Source: CACIAM-69d sp001698445 (GTDB taxonomy: Bacteria; Cyanobacteriota; Cyanobacteriia; CACIAM-69d). From it: a stretch of 64,000 nt of DNA. The DNA lies in assembly GCF_043235035.1 (NCBI RefSeq), contig NZ_JAZAQF010000012.1, positions 1-64,000 of the forward strand, in the 5' to 3' direction. Below are positions 41,811 to 51,093 of this stretch, one piece after another. The notes below the pieces were generated by a model, which saw only the letters and a program-made list of their open reading frames with translations, did no database searches and had not been told where the DNA came from. Made by a program: the position numbers and the translations under genes. Positions within the stretch are counted from its first letter, which is position 1. Each line of letters begins with the position of its first letter.

Positions 41811-44621
41811 TCAGCCCACCGGACTTTGTGGCGGATAGTGGGTTTTCACCCAAGTGATCGCTTCGGTGCGATCGCCCACCAGCCGATCCAAACAGGCTCC
41901 CCGCAACTGGCCCAAAATTTCCCGAAACTGCTTACCCGGTGCATAGCCCAACTGTTGCAGATCTTTGCCATTCAAAGGGCTGGTCACTTGGCTCAGGCGG
42001 GTGAGATAGTGCCAAATTTGCCGCCGTGTCACCCGATCGCTGTGGAGACTGACCAATAACAGCAGCGGTCGGCTCCAGGATTCCAAGACCCGCACTTGGT
42101 CGCTGGGGCGATCGCATCGGGCCAATTTTGCGGGCAAGGTGGTTTCCGCGATCGCCAGTTGCTCCAACCGTTGAATGCTGGTTTCGGTGAGTTGTAGGCG
42201 GCGTGCCACCTCAGCTCGATCGCCCGGGGCCAAGCTGGCCAACAAGGTTTCCAGCAATAGTTCCCAACGATGGAGACCCGCCACCGCCCGATCGTCCCCC
42301 CAAGCCAACACCCCTGCCGCCCAAACCCAGGCCACCCACCGCACCGCCTGCCGGAGCGATCGGGTCAGTTTCAACGTAGGGTGAATGCAACGTAAGGCCT
42401 CCAGGCGATCGAGCAAGTCCAGGGCCGGCAACCAAAAATCCGTCTGCAAAATATATTTCAGCTCGGCTTTCAAACGAGTTTCCAGGGCAGGTTGACGGCG
42501 CTGTCCCCCCAGCGGCGACAGTTGAGCCATGGCATAGCGGATGTAGCGCTCTGTTTGGGTTTCGATCGTGAATCCCAACTTGACCGCAAACCGCACCGCT
42601 CGATAGATCCGCGTGGGATCCTCAATGAAACTGTTGGCATGGAGCACCCGCACCAGCCGATCGCCCAAATCCACCATGCCCCCAAAAAAGTCCAGCACCT
42701 CACCGGGATTGGGTTCCGTCAGCCGCACCGCCAACGCATTCACCGTAAAATCGCGCCGATACAAATCCTGTTGAATAGAACTGGCTTCCACTTCCGGATT
42801 CGCCGCTGGATAGGGGTAAAACTCCGTGCGCGCCGTAGCAATGTCCACCCACAGGGAATCGAACAGCGGATCTCGATGCCACAGCAGGGCGGCCGTTTGA
42901 AATTGCCCATGGACTTGTAAACGCACCCCGGGATAGTCCTGGGCCAGAGCTTGGGCCAAACTCACAGCGGCTCCGGTGTCTGGCGCGATGGCTGCTGAGG
43001 CCTCTGGAGGATTCGCCCGGGGTTGATGGCAACCATCCACCACCAAGTCCAAATCCGACAGGTGTAGCGCCTGGGCCGCGCCACTCAGGAGCAAATCGCG
43101 CACCCCGCCCCCCACCAGGTACAGTTGCCAGCCCCTGGTCTGGGCCAAAGCCGCTGCCCGATCGAGCAATTGTCGCAAGGGCGGAGTGAGCCGCGACAGC
43201 AAGGGGCAAAAATTCCCGATCGCCTCGATCGGGTCTGACAAGGCATGGGTGGGCTGTTGCTGTCGATCGCGATGGAACCGGCGCAACACATCGGTACGGG
43301 TCACAATCCCCACCAGTTGCCCCCGATCGAGCACCGGGAGCCGGCCAATGTCATAGGTCACCATCAGGGCTTCGATGGCTGCCAGGGTCGTTTCCGGGGC
43401 GATGGTTTTGAGCTGGGTGGTCATGTAGCCCTTAACAGGGGCATGGTGAAACCCGTGGTGCAGCGCAATGTCCAGATCTCGCCGGGACACAATCCCCACC
43501 AACTGCCCACCCCGATCGACCACGGACAGGCCGGAATGGCCATAGCGCAACAAAATCCGCTGGGCTTCGTCGATCGACGTTTCCGGCAAAATCGTCCGCA
43601 CAGGTGACGACATCAAATCCCGCGCGATCGGAGGATGGGGCAACTGAGCCGCAAAGGCCGCCATCAGTGACTTCAACAAGGTCGCCGCCTGTTCGATCGG
43701 CTCCGCTGGCTCTGAATCCCAATGCACCGTTCCCGCCGCCGCTTGGGCATGGCCACCTCCCCAAGGAGCCAACAATGCTCCCCAGTCCGGGCCCACCAAC
43801 CGCGATCGCCCCACCAACGATAGCCGCTGGCCACGAGACCCCTCTCGGGTGCTGTAGAGCGTACCCAACAGCAAACTATCGGCCCCGATCGTGTCCACCA
43901 GCCGCGAAGCCACCGTTGAAAGACCGGGCACATAGTGATCTGCTGTCAGCAACACCCAGGTTAATCGGGCCCCGGCCACCACTTGGGTTTGTTCCGGGTG
44001 GCCATGCACCTGGTCGATCGCCTCGGCCAACAGCCGCTGCAACAGAGGCGACAAACTCGGATCCAAATAGGTGGCAATGGCGCTGACGCTGGCTCCTTGG
44101 GCCATTAACCAAGCCAGGGCCGCCGCATCCCGCGCCGTTGCGGTTTCATAGGTCAAAGATCCAGAGTCCACATGGATCCCCAAGGCCATCACCGTTGCCT
44201 CAGCCGGTGTGAGGGGCCGCTGCAAGTCGCCAGCTCGTTGCAATTGCTCCACCATCAGGGTGGTGGTGGCCCCCACCGCTTCGATTTGTCGTTGGGTGGC
44301 GGGAATATCTCCCACCGCACCCAAGTGATGGTCATAGAGGGCGATCGATTCCAACTGGGGCAAGTCCAGCCATTCCGCCAACTTTCCCAGCCGATCGCGC
44401 TGTTGGGTATCCACCACCACGAGCGATCGAATCCGCTTCGGATCCACCGATCGCCGCTCAATCAAGGGATACTCATCGCGATGGAGCGCCAAAAACGCCT
44501 GCACTCCCGGATGCACGCCACCCGCCAGCACAATTTTGGTCCCCGGGTGCAGGCAGGCCCAGCCCACCGCCGCCCCTAGGGCATCAAAATCCACCGTCAT
44601 GTGGCACAACACGAGATCCAT
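41811..44621 (-). CDS. DHH-CBS-tRNA nucleotidyltransferase fusion (CCA/A-adding)
   Basis: 936 residues in three parts. (1) Residues 1-310, a DHH/DHHA1 phosphoesterase module: LCHMTVDFDALGAAVG, VVVDTQQRDRLG, ALYDHHLGAVGDIP. (2) Two CBS domains (about 325-450): RDLMSSPVRTILPETSIDEAQR ... GIVSRRDLD; KGYMTTQLKTIAPETTL ... GIVTRTDVLRRF. (3) A class II poly(A) polymerase/tRNA nucleotidyltransferase: LYLVGGGVRDLLL, SDLDLVVDG with the catalytic Asp pair, RRDFTVNALAVRL and EDPTRIYRAVRFAVKLGF. Bacteria such as Aquifex and cyanobacteria split CC- and A-addition; large proteins of this build are usually the A-adding partner. That specificity is an inference. Confidence 0.92.
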   Translation of the reverse strand: MDLVLCHMTVDFDALGAAVGWACLHPGTKIVLAGGVHPGVQAFLALHRDEYPLIERRSVDPKRIRSLVVVDTQQRDRLGKLAEWLDLPQLESIALYDHHLGAVGDIPATQRQIEAVGATTTLMVEQLQRAGDLQRPLTPAEATVMALGIHVDSGSLTYETATARDAAALAWLMAQGASVSAIATYLDPSLSPLLQRLLAEAIDQVHGHPEQTQVVAGARLTWVLLTADHYVPGLSTVASRLVDTIGADSLLLGTLYSTREGSRGQRLSLVGRSRLVGPDWGALLAPWGGGHAQAAAGTVHWDSEPAEPIEQAATLLKSLMAAFAAQLPHPPIARDLMSSPVRTILPETSIDEAQRILLRYGHSGLSVVDRGGQLVGIVSRRDLDIALHHGFHHAPVKGYMTTQLKTIAPETTLAAIEALMVTYDIGRLPVLDRGQLVGIVTRTDVLRRFHRDRQQQPTHALSDPIEAIGNFCPLLSRLTPPLRQLLDRAAALAQTRGWQLYLVGGGVRDLLLSGAAQALHLSDLDLVVDGCHQPRANPPEASAAIAPDTGAAVSLAQALAQDYPGVRLQVHGQFQTAALLWHRDPLFDSLWVDIATARTEFYPYPAANPEVEASSIQQDLYRRDFTVNALAVRLTEPNPGEVLDFFGGMVDLGDRLVRVLHANSFIEDPTRIYRAVRFAVKLGFTIETQTERYIRYAMAQLSPLGGQRRQPALETRLKAELKYILQTDFWLPALDLLDRLEALRCIHPTLKLTRSLRQAVRWVAWVWAAGVLAWGDDRAVAGLHRWELLLETLLASLAPGDRAEVARRLQLTETSIQRLEQLAIAETTLPAKLARCDRPSDQVRVLESWSRPLLLLVSLHSDRVTRRQIWHYLTRLSQVTSPLNGKDLQQLGYAPGKQFREILGQLRGACLDRLVGDRTEAITWVKTHYPPQSPVG

Positions 44622-44701
44622 CGATCGCAGCCCATCCTGAAATCGTTATTGGCCCTGTTATTAACCCTTCGGTTATGGGCCCCTCTAGCTCAGTTTGCGC
44701 C

Positions 44702-44729
44702 CTAAAGTTTGCGCTCTAAAGTTTGCGCT
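44702..44729. repeat. 14-bp tandem duplication at the trx 3' end
   Basis: CTAAAGTTTGCGCT occurs twice (44702-44715, 44716-44729), followed by CTAAGTGG and preceded by a looser CAGTTTGCGCC. Read leftward, the inner unit encodes the last codons and TAG stop of the thioredoxin gene; the outer unit is a duplicate lying in the 3' untranslated region. Confidence 0.88.
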
Positions 44730-45033
44730 CTAAGTGGGCAATGAGGTGATCCGCCTTCATAAACCCTTCGATTCGATCGATCGCCTGGCCGTCCTTAAAC
44801 AAAATCAGCGTCGGCAGGGCTGTCACCTGGTGTTGAGTTGCCAAATCCGGGTAGCGATCGGCATCAATCTTCACCACTTGCAGGTGATCATGCAGCCGCA
44901 CACTCACCTCCTCCAGCACTGGCGACAACAGTTGGCAAGGGCCACACCAAGTGGCATAAAAGTCCACAAGAACGGGTTTTTCAGCTTCCTGAATCATGGC
45001 ATCAAAACTCGTGAATTCTTTCGATGTCGCCAT
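44716..45033 (-). CDS. Thioredoxin, y-type (TrxQ-like)
   Basis: 105 residues from the ATG at 45033, which has GGAGGAGAGCC directly upstream; the open frame extends to 45177 without thioredoxin character. Disulphide reductase with the active site Cys30-Cys33 in YATWCGPCQLLSPVL, cis-Pro in TALPTLILFKDGQ, and VVKIDADRYPDLATQHQV. The EKPVLVDFYATWCGPCQL and FKDGQAIDRIEGF segments resemble plant y-type thioredoxins and cyanobacterial TrxQ, which reduce peroxiredoxins and other antioxidant enzymes. Subtype is from pattern, not alignment. Confidence 0.92.
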   Translation of the reverse strand: MATSKEFTSFDAMIQEAEKPVLVDFYATWCGPCQLLSPVLEEVSVRLHDHLQVVKIDADRYPDLATQHQVTALPTLILFKDGQAIDRIEGFMKADHLIAHLERKL

Positions 45034-45357
45034 GGCTCTCCTCCTTGGGCAGGGGTAATTATTTAGAGAAAATCCCAATGATCGCAATGATTGGTGATCG
45101 CAAGTCCCAAGCAAACCCAGTCGATCGTCACTCCATTTTTTAGTCAAATTGGCCAAGATCGATCGAGTGGTTCCCAATTTCTGATTTCAATTTCTCATTT
45201 AAGATGAAATCGCGAAAAAACCGAGAGAACATCGGCTTGAAATGGCTTGGAACCTGAAAATTTCAGCGCTACAATGGAACCGGTTTGCCCCTGTTGATCT
45301 AGGGCTAATCAAGCTTAGACTGAGAATTAATCATTCACGCGATTCGTTCGCAATCAA

Positions 45358-45381
45358 TTAAGGCGAAAGTTAAGGCGAAAG
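45358..45381. repeat. 12-bp tandem repeat, 2 units
   Basis: TTAAGGCGAAAG occurs twice in direct tandem, followed by TTTG. Confidence 0.85.
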
Positions 45382-45439
45382 TTTGAGAGCAAAGCCAAGG
45401 GCCAGAGCATTTGATCGTCTTGCTCCAATCATGATCAGG

Positions 45440-45459
45440 CAAGGGGTTTAAACCCCTTG
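45440..45459. repeat. Perfect 20-bp palindrome, second copy
   Basis: CAAGGGGTTTAAACCCCTTG is its own reverse complement and differs from the copy at 9346-9365 by one compensated pair (C to T and G to A). The paired change suggests the palindrome itself, or its RNA hairpin, is what is maintained. Confidence 0.8.
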
Positions 45460-45530
45460 TCTTACCGCTTGTCTTACCCCTTGTCCCAGTACTTGTTCCA
45501 TCCCTTGTTTTGCCCCTTGTCCCACGATCT
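45456..45530. repeat. Degenerate CTTGT-rich array, about 6 units
   Basis: Units of 11-13 bp, CTTGTCTTACC, GCTTGTCTTACC, CCTTGTCCCAGTA, CTTGTTCCATC, CCTTGTTTTGCC and CCTTGTCCCACG, seem to have grown from the right arm of the 20-bp palindrome (CCCCTTG). Confidence 0.7.
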
Positions 45531-45681
45531 GTTAAGAGCAAAGTCCGAGACGATGATGATTGACGGATGGGCCTAATCAATTGGGTCTGATCAGTCCCAA
45601 CTGATCAGTGTCGCCTTGATGGTTGAATGGTTCGGTGATCCTCGTTTGATCCTGGTTTGATCCTGTGCGGAGCTTGGCACA

Positions 45682-46929
45682 ATGACCCCCAGCGCTGAAA
45701 TTATTTGTGTCGGCACTGAGCTGTTGCTTGGCGACATTCTCAATGGTAATGCTCAGTTTTTGGCCCAACAACTGGCGGCATTGGGCATTCCCCACTATTA
45801 CCAAACGGTGGTTGGCGACAATCCCCAACGCCTGCAACGGGCAATCGCTACCGCTTGCCAACGATCGCGCATTTTGCTGTTTACGGGTGGCCTGGGCCCC
45901 ACGCCCGATGACTTAACCACCGAAACGATCGCCCAGTTTTTCGATGTGCCCCTGGTGGAACATCCGGCCGTCATTGCCGACATTGAACAAAAATTTGCCC
46001 AGCGCGGCCGCACCATGGTTCCCAGCAATCGCAAGCAGGCCTTGCTGCCGGCCGGTGCGGCCATTTTGACCAACCGAGTGGGCACGGCTCCGGGCATGAT
46101 TTGGCAACCGGTTCCGGAGTTATTGTTGATGACCTTTCCCGGTGTGCCCAGCGAAATGCGCACCATGTGGGCGGAAGTGGCCGTGCCTTACCTGCGAGAT
46201 CACGGGTGGTCGCGCCAAACGATCGTCTCCCAAACCCTGAAGTTTTGGGGCATTTCCGAATCGGCCTTGGCGGAACGGGTGGCAGACTATTTAGCCAGTT
46301 CGGATCCAACGGTGGCTCCCTATGCCAACCGAGGATCGGTGAAGTTGCGGGTGTCGGCCTGTGGAGCAACGGCGGCCGAAGCCCTGGTCAAAATTGAGCC
46401 GATGGTGGCGCAAATTCGCGATCGAGTGGGGCCCGATTGCTATGGCTTGGATGAGGATACGTTGCCGATCGTGGTGGGTCGATCGCTCCAAGACCGAGGC
46501 GAAACCCTGGCGGTGGCGGAGTCCTGCACCGGTGGCGGCTTGGGGCAGTTGTTGACGGCGGTGGCCGGCAGCTCCGCCTACTTCCTCGGTGGCATCATTG
46601 CCTACGACAACCGGATCAAAACAGCCCTGTTGGGGGTTTCGGCGGAAACGCTGGATCGCTTCGGAGCCGTCAGCCACGAAACAGCAAAGGAAATGGCGAT
46701 CGGGGCACGAGAGCGCCTCGGCAGCACCTGGGCCATCAGTATCACCGGGGTGGCGGGGCCCGGCGGTGGCAGCGAGGCAAAGCCCGTGGGCCTGGTCTAT
46801 GCGGGCATTGCCGGGCCCGGTGGGGTCACCACCCATGAAATGCGCCTCGGGATCCAGCGCGATCGGGAATGGATCCGCCACGTGAGCGCCTGCACCGCTT
46901 TGGATTTCTTGCGTCGCCGCTGGCTATGA
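45682..46929 (+). CDS. cinA: CinA family protein (competence/damage-inducible, NMN amidohydrolase)
   Basis: 415 residues with both CinA domains. The N-terminal MoCF-like domain (about 1-170, EIICVGTELLLGDILNGNAQFLAQQLA, FTGGLGPTPDDLTTETIA) is associated with ADP-ribose pyrophosphatase activity. The C-terminal domain (about 260-415, ETLAVAESCTGGGLGQLLTAVAGSSAYFLGGIIAYDN, VAGPGGGSEAKPVGLVYAG) is the nicotinamide-nucleotide deamidase. It recycles NMN in pyridine nucleotide metabolism and is linked to DNA uptake or damage response in some bacteria. Starts with ATG at 45682. Its stop converges on the DUF2227 gene, with 6 bases of overlap. Confidence 0.95.
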   Translation: MTPSAEIICVGTELLLGDILNGNAQFLAQQLAALGIPHYYQTVVGDNPQRLQRAIATACQRSRILLFTGGLGPTPDDLTTETIAQFFDVPLVEHPAVIADIEQKFAQRGRTMVPSNRKQALLPAGAAILTNRVGTAPGMIWQPVPELLLMTFPGVPSEMRTMWAEVAVPYLRDHGWSRQTIVSQTLKFWGISESALAERVADYLASSDPTVAPYANRGSVKLRVSACGATAAEALVKIEPMVAQIRDRVGPDCYGLDEDTLPIVVGRSLQDRGETLAVAESCTGGGLGQLLTAVAGSSAYFLGGIIAYDNRIKTALLGVSAETLDRFGAVSHETAKEMAIGARERLGSTWAISITGVAGPGGGSEAKPVGLVYAGIAGPGGVTTHEMRLGIQRDREWIRHVSACTALDFLRRRWL

Positions 46930-47613
46930 GATTGGCCGATTTGTTGTCCGTTTAGTTCGTTTAGGTTGGGGGTTGCGAGTTGGGCCGCTGCGCGATCGAT
47001 GGTTACGAGCCGGTTTGCGGGATGAGGTGCGAGCACCAGGCGATCGACCTCGGGCTTGGCTGGTCGATCGCTTGGCCCGGCGGGCGCGTCGTTTTTGCCA
47101 AGAGCTGAGATGATCCGTTGCAATATGAGACAGGGCCCCCACCTCCAGCCCCACAAAACCCGCCACCAAAAACGGGAACTGATCAACCCACAGCCATTGA
47201 CCGATCGCCCGGGTTTGGGCCAAGGTGGCCGCCTCAAAGCTGGCATAGCGATCGGCCCCACCCAACAGGGAAAACCCGATCGCCGCCAATCCCAACAGCA
47301 GCAACCATCCCAACCCCAGGGCGATTGCCAAATACAGCACCCGCAAGGTCGTGCCAATCAGCGGCCCATGGGACCAGGTGGAGCGGTGGCGAATCAGTTT
47401 TTGGTAAGGAATCCAAATGATGCGTAGGGGGCCCCAACGCTGGAATGGGTGCGATCGAATATCCAGGTCTGGGCTGAGCCAATAGCCCCCCACCACACAG
47501 CCGATCGCGCTCGCAGCCGCTAACCCGAAATCCGCCGTCACCCCCAATCCCACCAAAAACCAAATCCCGGCCGTGTTGATCGTGATGCGATCGTGAACCA
47601 ATCCGGCAGCCAT
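46924..47613 (-). CDS. DUF2227 putative metal-binding membrane protein
   Basis: About 229 residues from the ATG at 47613. The frame is open to 47799, adding an extra hydrophobic helix, but relatives begin near the motif HDRITI, so I prefer the shorter form. Family features: LVHDRITINTAGIWFLVGLG, the acidic motif WLSPDLDIRSHPFQRWGPLRIIWIPYQKLIRHRSTWSHGPLIGTTLRVLYL with conserved Asp/His residues, and a C-terminal DHLSSW that could coordinate metal. Four or five membrane segments are visible. Its C-terminal tail is basic (RRARRAKRSTSQARGRSPGARTSSRK). Function unproven. Confidence 0.82.
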   Translation of the reverse strand: MAAGLVHDRITINTAGIWFLVGLGVTADFGLAAASAIGCVVGGYWLSPDLDIRSHPFQRWGPLRIIWIPYQKLIRHRSTWSHGPLIGTTLRVLYLAIALGLGWLLLLGLAAIGFSLLGGADRYASFEAATLAQTRAIGQWLWVDQFPFLVAGFVGLEVGALSHIATDHLSSWQKRRARRAKRSTSQARGRSPGARTSSRKPARNHRSRSGPTRNPQPKRTKRTTNRPIS

Positions 47614-48307
47614 AGGGGCAGGGCGCAAATGCCGATAACGAGAGCAATATCCAAAAAGCTGATCAACCAAAACCAGGCTGATCCACGCCAGCCATAGAAC
47701 TAGCCATAAAACCAGTTCGTGAACCGAAACTAGGCCCATCTTGAGCCACAGGAGCCAGCCCTGGCAAGCGATCGGGCAGCGGATCGTGCTTCTTGCCATT
47801 AAACGCGATTAAAACTCAGCACAGAATTACGCTGTGCTTATGAATTCAGCATCTGAAATTTGAAAATTGTAATCAAGTCAATTATTTATTAAAACTTATT
47901 CTCAATTAGGATGAAGGTCAGGGTGTCAATCGCTACAGCCGCCAGCGGGTCACTCACTGGCTCTCGGGGCGGTGACCTGATTCGTTGCCCCCAAACCATG
48001 GCCCCATCACCGATTCTTGACCGTTGGCCCCACTAACCCCCACCCGCGATCGCCCCCTACCGGGATGGATCCAATCAGCAAGTTTTTGATCGTGAAGAAG
48101 TTACCGTCAAGCGCCACGCGTTGGCCAGAGCGTTTTTGGAGGCTGTTCCACCTCCGTCAAGCCCCCAGCCCTTACCCCCTGGAGCCAATCGATCGCTGGA
48201 GCGATGGGCCCACACAAGCCACCGAATGGTTGACCACCACCCCAGTCCACCCCCCGTTTCAAAACACCCACCTCAACACCACTCCCTTGACTCCCTCTTG
48301 CCTAATC
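47614..48307. other. Divergent region before the second histidine kinase
   Basis: Covers the possible N-terminal extension of the DUF2227 gene, an AT-rich stretch at 47815-47915 that probably holds promoters, and 291 bp in which the kinase frame is open (GTG/TTG/ATG alternatives at 48017 and 48065) but the peptide has no recognisable domain. No separate gene. Confidence 0.45.
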
Positions 48308-50275
48308 ATGCCTGCCGCTGCTCGTCGAACCGATGGGCCGGGATCTGCGCCACCCCCACCCCCCGCCCCATCGCTAACGCCTGTTCCCTATCGTCGTTAC
48401 GGGCCCGTTGCCATTGCCTTGTTGGTGGGAGTGGGGCTATCGGCTTGGGCGGCCAACTGGGCGGCCGATCGGGACTTGGCCCAAGCCCGCGCCCAACTGC
48501 AACAGCAAGCCCAACAATTGGGCAACAATCTCCGTGATGATTTAGAACAAATTACCCGCACCACCCGCGCCGGGGGCTTGATGTTCGATCGCCGTCGCCC
48601 CGCCTCGGCCACCGAATTTCAATCCATTAGCCAAAACCTTCTGTCCGACGTGGCCAACACGGCCGATACGGCCTGGATTCAGGCCGATCCCCAAACGGGG
48701 CCCTATATTCAATTTCAACTGGGGCAAGGCATCCAGTCCCTTGGCGGTCAGCAATCCGGTCAACGAGCAATCATCCCCCCAGCCCTCAACAGTTGGCTGA
48801 AGCGGGCCCAGTCCTTTCAGCGGCCCCTAACGATGATTGTGTCCAATCCAGATCCTCGGCTGCTGACGGTGCAGGGAACCGACCAGGGCTGGTTTGTGAC
48901 CCAAACGGAAATTACCCGATCGCTCCACCTCACCCGTGGACAAACGGGCGTGTTGAATTTGGATATTTTCCTGTTCGATCGCCCGGTGGATTATTTGCAA
49001 TCCCAGTTAGCCAACCCCAGTAGCTTCGATCGCATCCTCCCGACCGCTAGCACAGCCCCTTGGACTGTTGGGGCCCAGCAGGCCCTGCGTTGTCCTTGGA
49101 AAGGCCCTTGGGATATTTGCACCCAATCCATTAACGTGGGCGATCGGGAAATGTCCCTGCTCGTGTTGCCCCATCAAAGTTTTTCGCCCTTCCTGTTTCC
49201 CAACAGCATCGCGGCCTTTCTCGTAGGATTAAGCCTCACCGCCAGCATTGCCGCCTATCTTTTCAACAATATTCGGCGAGTCGTGGTGCAAGAATCGCTC
49301 CTCAACCAGGTGATTTATACCAACCAACAGCTTCAAGAATCTCGCTTGGCCTTGCAAGATCGCACTGAAGATTTAGAAACGGCCCTTCAAGAACTTCAAG
49401 AAGCCCAAGCGCACCTCATCCAAAGTGAAAAGCTATCCAGCTTAGGGCAATTGGTGGCCGGAATTGCTCACGAAATTAATAATCCCGTGAGCTTTGTGCA
49501 TGGCAATTTGCATCACGCTTCAGAATATGCCACGGAACTCCTAGAAGCCGTGACCGCTTACCAAAAGATGATCGATCGCTACAACCAGCAATATTCCAAA
49601 ACCCCTCATTTCGTCCCGATCGCCCATCCCGAGACCCTTGATTTAGATTATATTGCCGATGATTTTCCCAAGCTGCTCACCTCCATGCGCGTGGGAACCA
49701 ATCGAATTCGGGAAATTGTGAAATCCCTCAGAATCTATTCCCACGTCACCACCGAAGCCAAGGAACCGGCCAGCCTCCATGAGTCCATTGATCGGGTTTT
49801 GATGATCTTGAATCATCGAATTCAGGAGCTAAAACCCGATCTCAATATCATTCGTCAAAGTGGCTCTTTACCTGCCATTGATTGCACGATCGGGCAAATT
49901 GATCAGGTTTTAATTAACCTATTAGTTAATGCCATTGATGCAATCGAAGAACGCTGGCAAACGGCTCCACCGGCCCAAGAATTACCCACTATTACCATCA
50001 CGACCCAAACCCTCAATCTGTCTTGGATCAAAATTGAAATTGCCGACAATGGCATTGGGATGAATGAGGTGACCCGCGCCAAATTATTTGACCCGTTCTA
50101 TACCACCAAGCCCGTTGGCAAAGGCACAGGATTGGGCATGGCGATCGCCTATCAAATTATTGTGGAGCGTCACTACGGTTCGATCGACTGTCGATCGATT
50201 CCCCACCACGGCACAACCTTTGAAATTAAGCTGCCGATCACCAGAGATATCGCCAGCGCCGCCACTTCTGCCTAA
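48308..50275 (+). CDS. Membrane sensor histidine kinase, CHASE-type (paralogue)
   Basis: About 655 residues from the ATG at 48308; the frame also stays open to a TTG at 48017 (752 residues), with an ATG at 48065. A first membrane segment (YGPVAIALLVGVGLSAWAANWA) and a second (IAAFLVGLSLTASIAAYLF) flank a periplasmic domain with CHASE-like features (ARAQLQQQAQQLGNNLRDDLEQITRTTRAGGLMFDRR). A coiled coil leads to HisKA with GIAHEINNPVSFVHGN, then LINLLVNAIDAIEERW, DNGIGMNEVTRAKLFDPFYTTKPVGKGTGLGMAI. The kinase half closely resembles the one at 15274-17187. No response regulator adjoins it. Confidence 0.9.
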   Translation: MPAAARRTDGPGSAPPPPPAPSLTPVPYRRYGPVAIALLVGVGLSAWAANWAADRDLAQARAQLQQQAQQLGNNLRDDLEQITRTTRAGGLMFDRRRPASATEFQSISQNLLSDVANTADTAWIQADPQTGPYIQFQLGQGIQSLGGQQSGQRAIIPPALNSWLKRAQSFQRPLTMIVSNPDPRLLTVQGTDQGWFVTQTEITRSLHLTRGQTGVLNLDIFLFDRPVDYLQSQLANPSSFDRILPTASTAPWTVGAQQALRCPWKGPWDICTQSINVGDREMSLLVLPHQSFSPFLFPNSIAAFLVGLSLTASIAAYLFNNIRRVVVQESLLNQVIYTNQQLQESRLALQDRTEDLETALQELQEAQAHLIQSEKLSSLGQLVAGIAHEINNPVSFVHGNLHHASEYATELLEAVTAYQKMIDRYNQQYSKTPHFVPIAHPETLDLDYIADDFPKLLTSMRVGTNRIREIVKSLRIYSHVTTEAKEPASLHESIDRVLMILNHRIQELKPDLNIIRQSGSLPAIDCTIGQIDQVLINLLVNAIDAIEERWQTAPPAQELPTITITTQTLNLSWIKIEIADNGIGMNEVTRAKLFDPFYTTKPVGKGTGLGMAIAYQIIVERHYGSIDCRSIPHHGTTFEIKLPITRDIASAATSA

Positions 50276-50288
50276 TTGATGGGCCACT

Positions 50289-51002
50289 TCAACAGGGGCT
50301 GATGCCCAATGGCTCCAGGTTCAGGTGTGCCGCCGCTGCGGCCAGGGCCGCGCGATCGCGCCAATTGCCCACATGGGGTAAATAGCCCAGCACGGGCACA
50401 TGGGTCAGGCTTTCAATCAGGCCGATGGGGGCCAAGGCTTCTCGATCGGCCGCGCTCACGGCCGTCACTTCATTCAGCACAATGCCCCGCAGCGGAATTG
50501 GGAATTGACGAGCCAGGGCCACATTCGCCACCGCTTGGGCGATCGCCCCCAACTTGACCGGCACCACCAACACCAACGGCAACCGCCAAGCGGCAACCAC
50601 ATCCGCAAAGGTCAACTCCCAAGTGACCGGCGACCCCAAGCCTCCGGCCCCTTCAATCAAAATGAAGGAGCGATCGCTCTGGAGGGTTTGCAGAGCTTGC
50701 CAGGCTAAGGCCAGGTCGATCATTTTGCCTTCGCGTTCCGCCGCGATCGGGGGAGCCAAGGGAGCCTGCAACCGAATGGGATTAAAGGACTCGGGGCTTT
50801 GATTCAAATCCGCAAACAATTCCCCATAAATTTCCTGATCGCCCTCCCCGGACTGCACCGGTTTCAGCAGGCCCAAGGCCCCTTGTTTTTGACAATGCTG
50901 CTGCCAATAGGCCGCCAGTGCCAGCACAAAGACCGTTTTGCCCACTTCCGTATCGCTCCCCGCGATCGCCAGTTGCTGCGGTCGTCTTTCGCTCATCCCC
51001 AT
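50289..51002 (-). CDS. bioD: Dethiobiotin synthase
   Basis: 237 residues. ATP-dependent closure of the ureido ring of dethiobiotin, the penultimate step of biotin synthesis. The P-loop region is GSDTEVGKTVFVLALA (family usually has GTDTxVGKT), then LLKPVQSGEGDQE with the catalytic Lys, and IEGAGGLGSPVTWELTFADVV. The C-terminal part (VVPVKLGAIAQAVANVALARQ, GIVLNEV) completes the fold. It converges on the histidine kinase (stop 50275, 13 bp apart) and lies downstream of the Ser/Thr kinase on the same strand. No other bio gene is adjacent. Ser in place of Thr in the P-loop is a minor oddity. Confidence 0.88.
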   Translation of the reverse strand: MGMSERRPQQLAIAGSDTEVGKTVFVLALAAYWQQHCQKQGALGLLKPVQSGEGDQEIYGELFADLNQSPESFNPIRLQAPLAPPIAAEREGKMIDLALAWQALQTLQSDRSFILIEGAGGLGSPVTWELTFADVVAAWRLPLVLVVPVKLGAIAQAVANVALARQFPIPLRGIVLNEVTAVSAADREALAPIGLIESLTHVPVLGYLPHVGNWRDRAALAAAAAHLNLEPLGISPC

Positions 51003-51093
51003 TCTCCTGTTGATTTAGCACGCTTCCATCGGCTTCAGCACTCTCAGGCCGATCGCCGTTCTGCCCCTTGCTTCGAGGGTTCAATCACGGTTT

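Larger units (their letters stand above)
45034..45681. other. Divergent trx-cinA promoter region with repeats
   Basis: The 648 bp hold a 12-bp duplication (45358-45381), a 20-bp palindrome (45440-45459) and a degenerate CTTGT-rich array (about 45456-45530). The DNA next to trx is AT-rich and likely holds its promoter. No supported gene. Confidence 0.55.
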
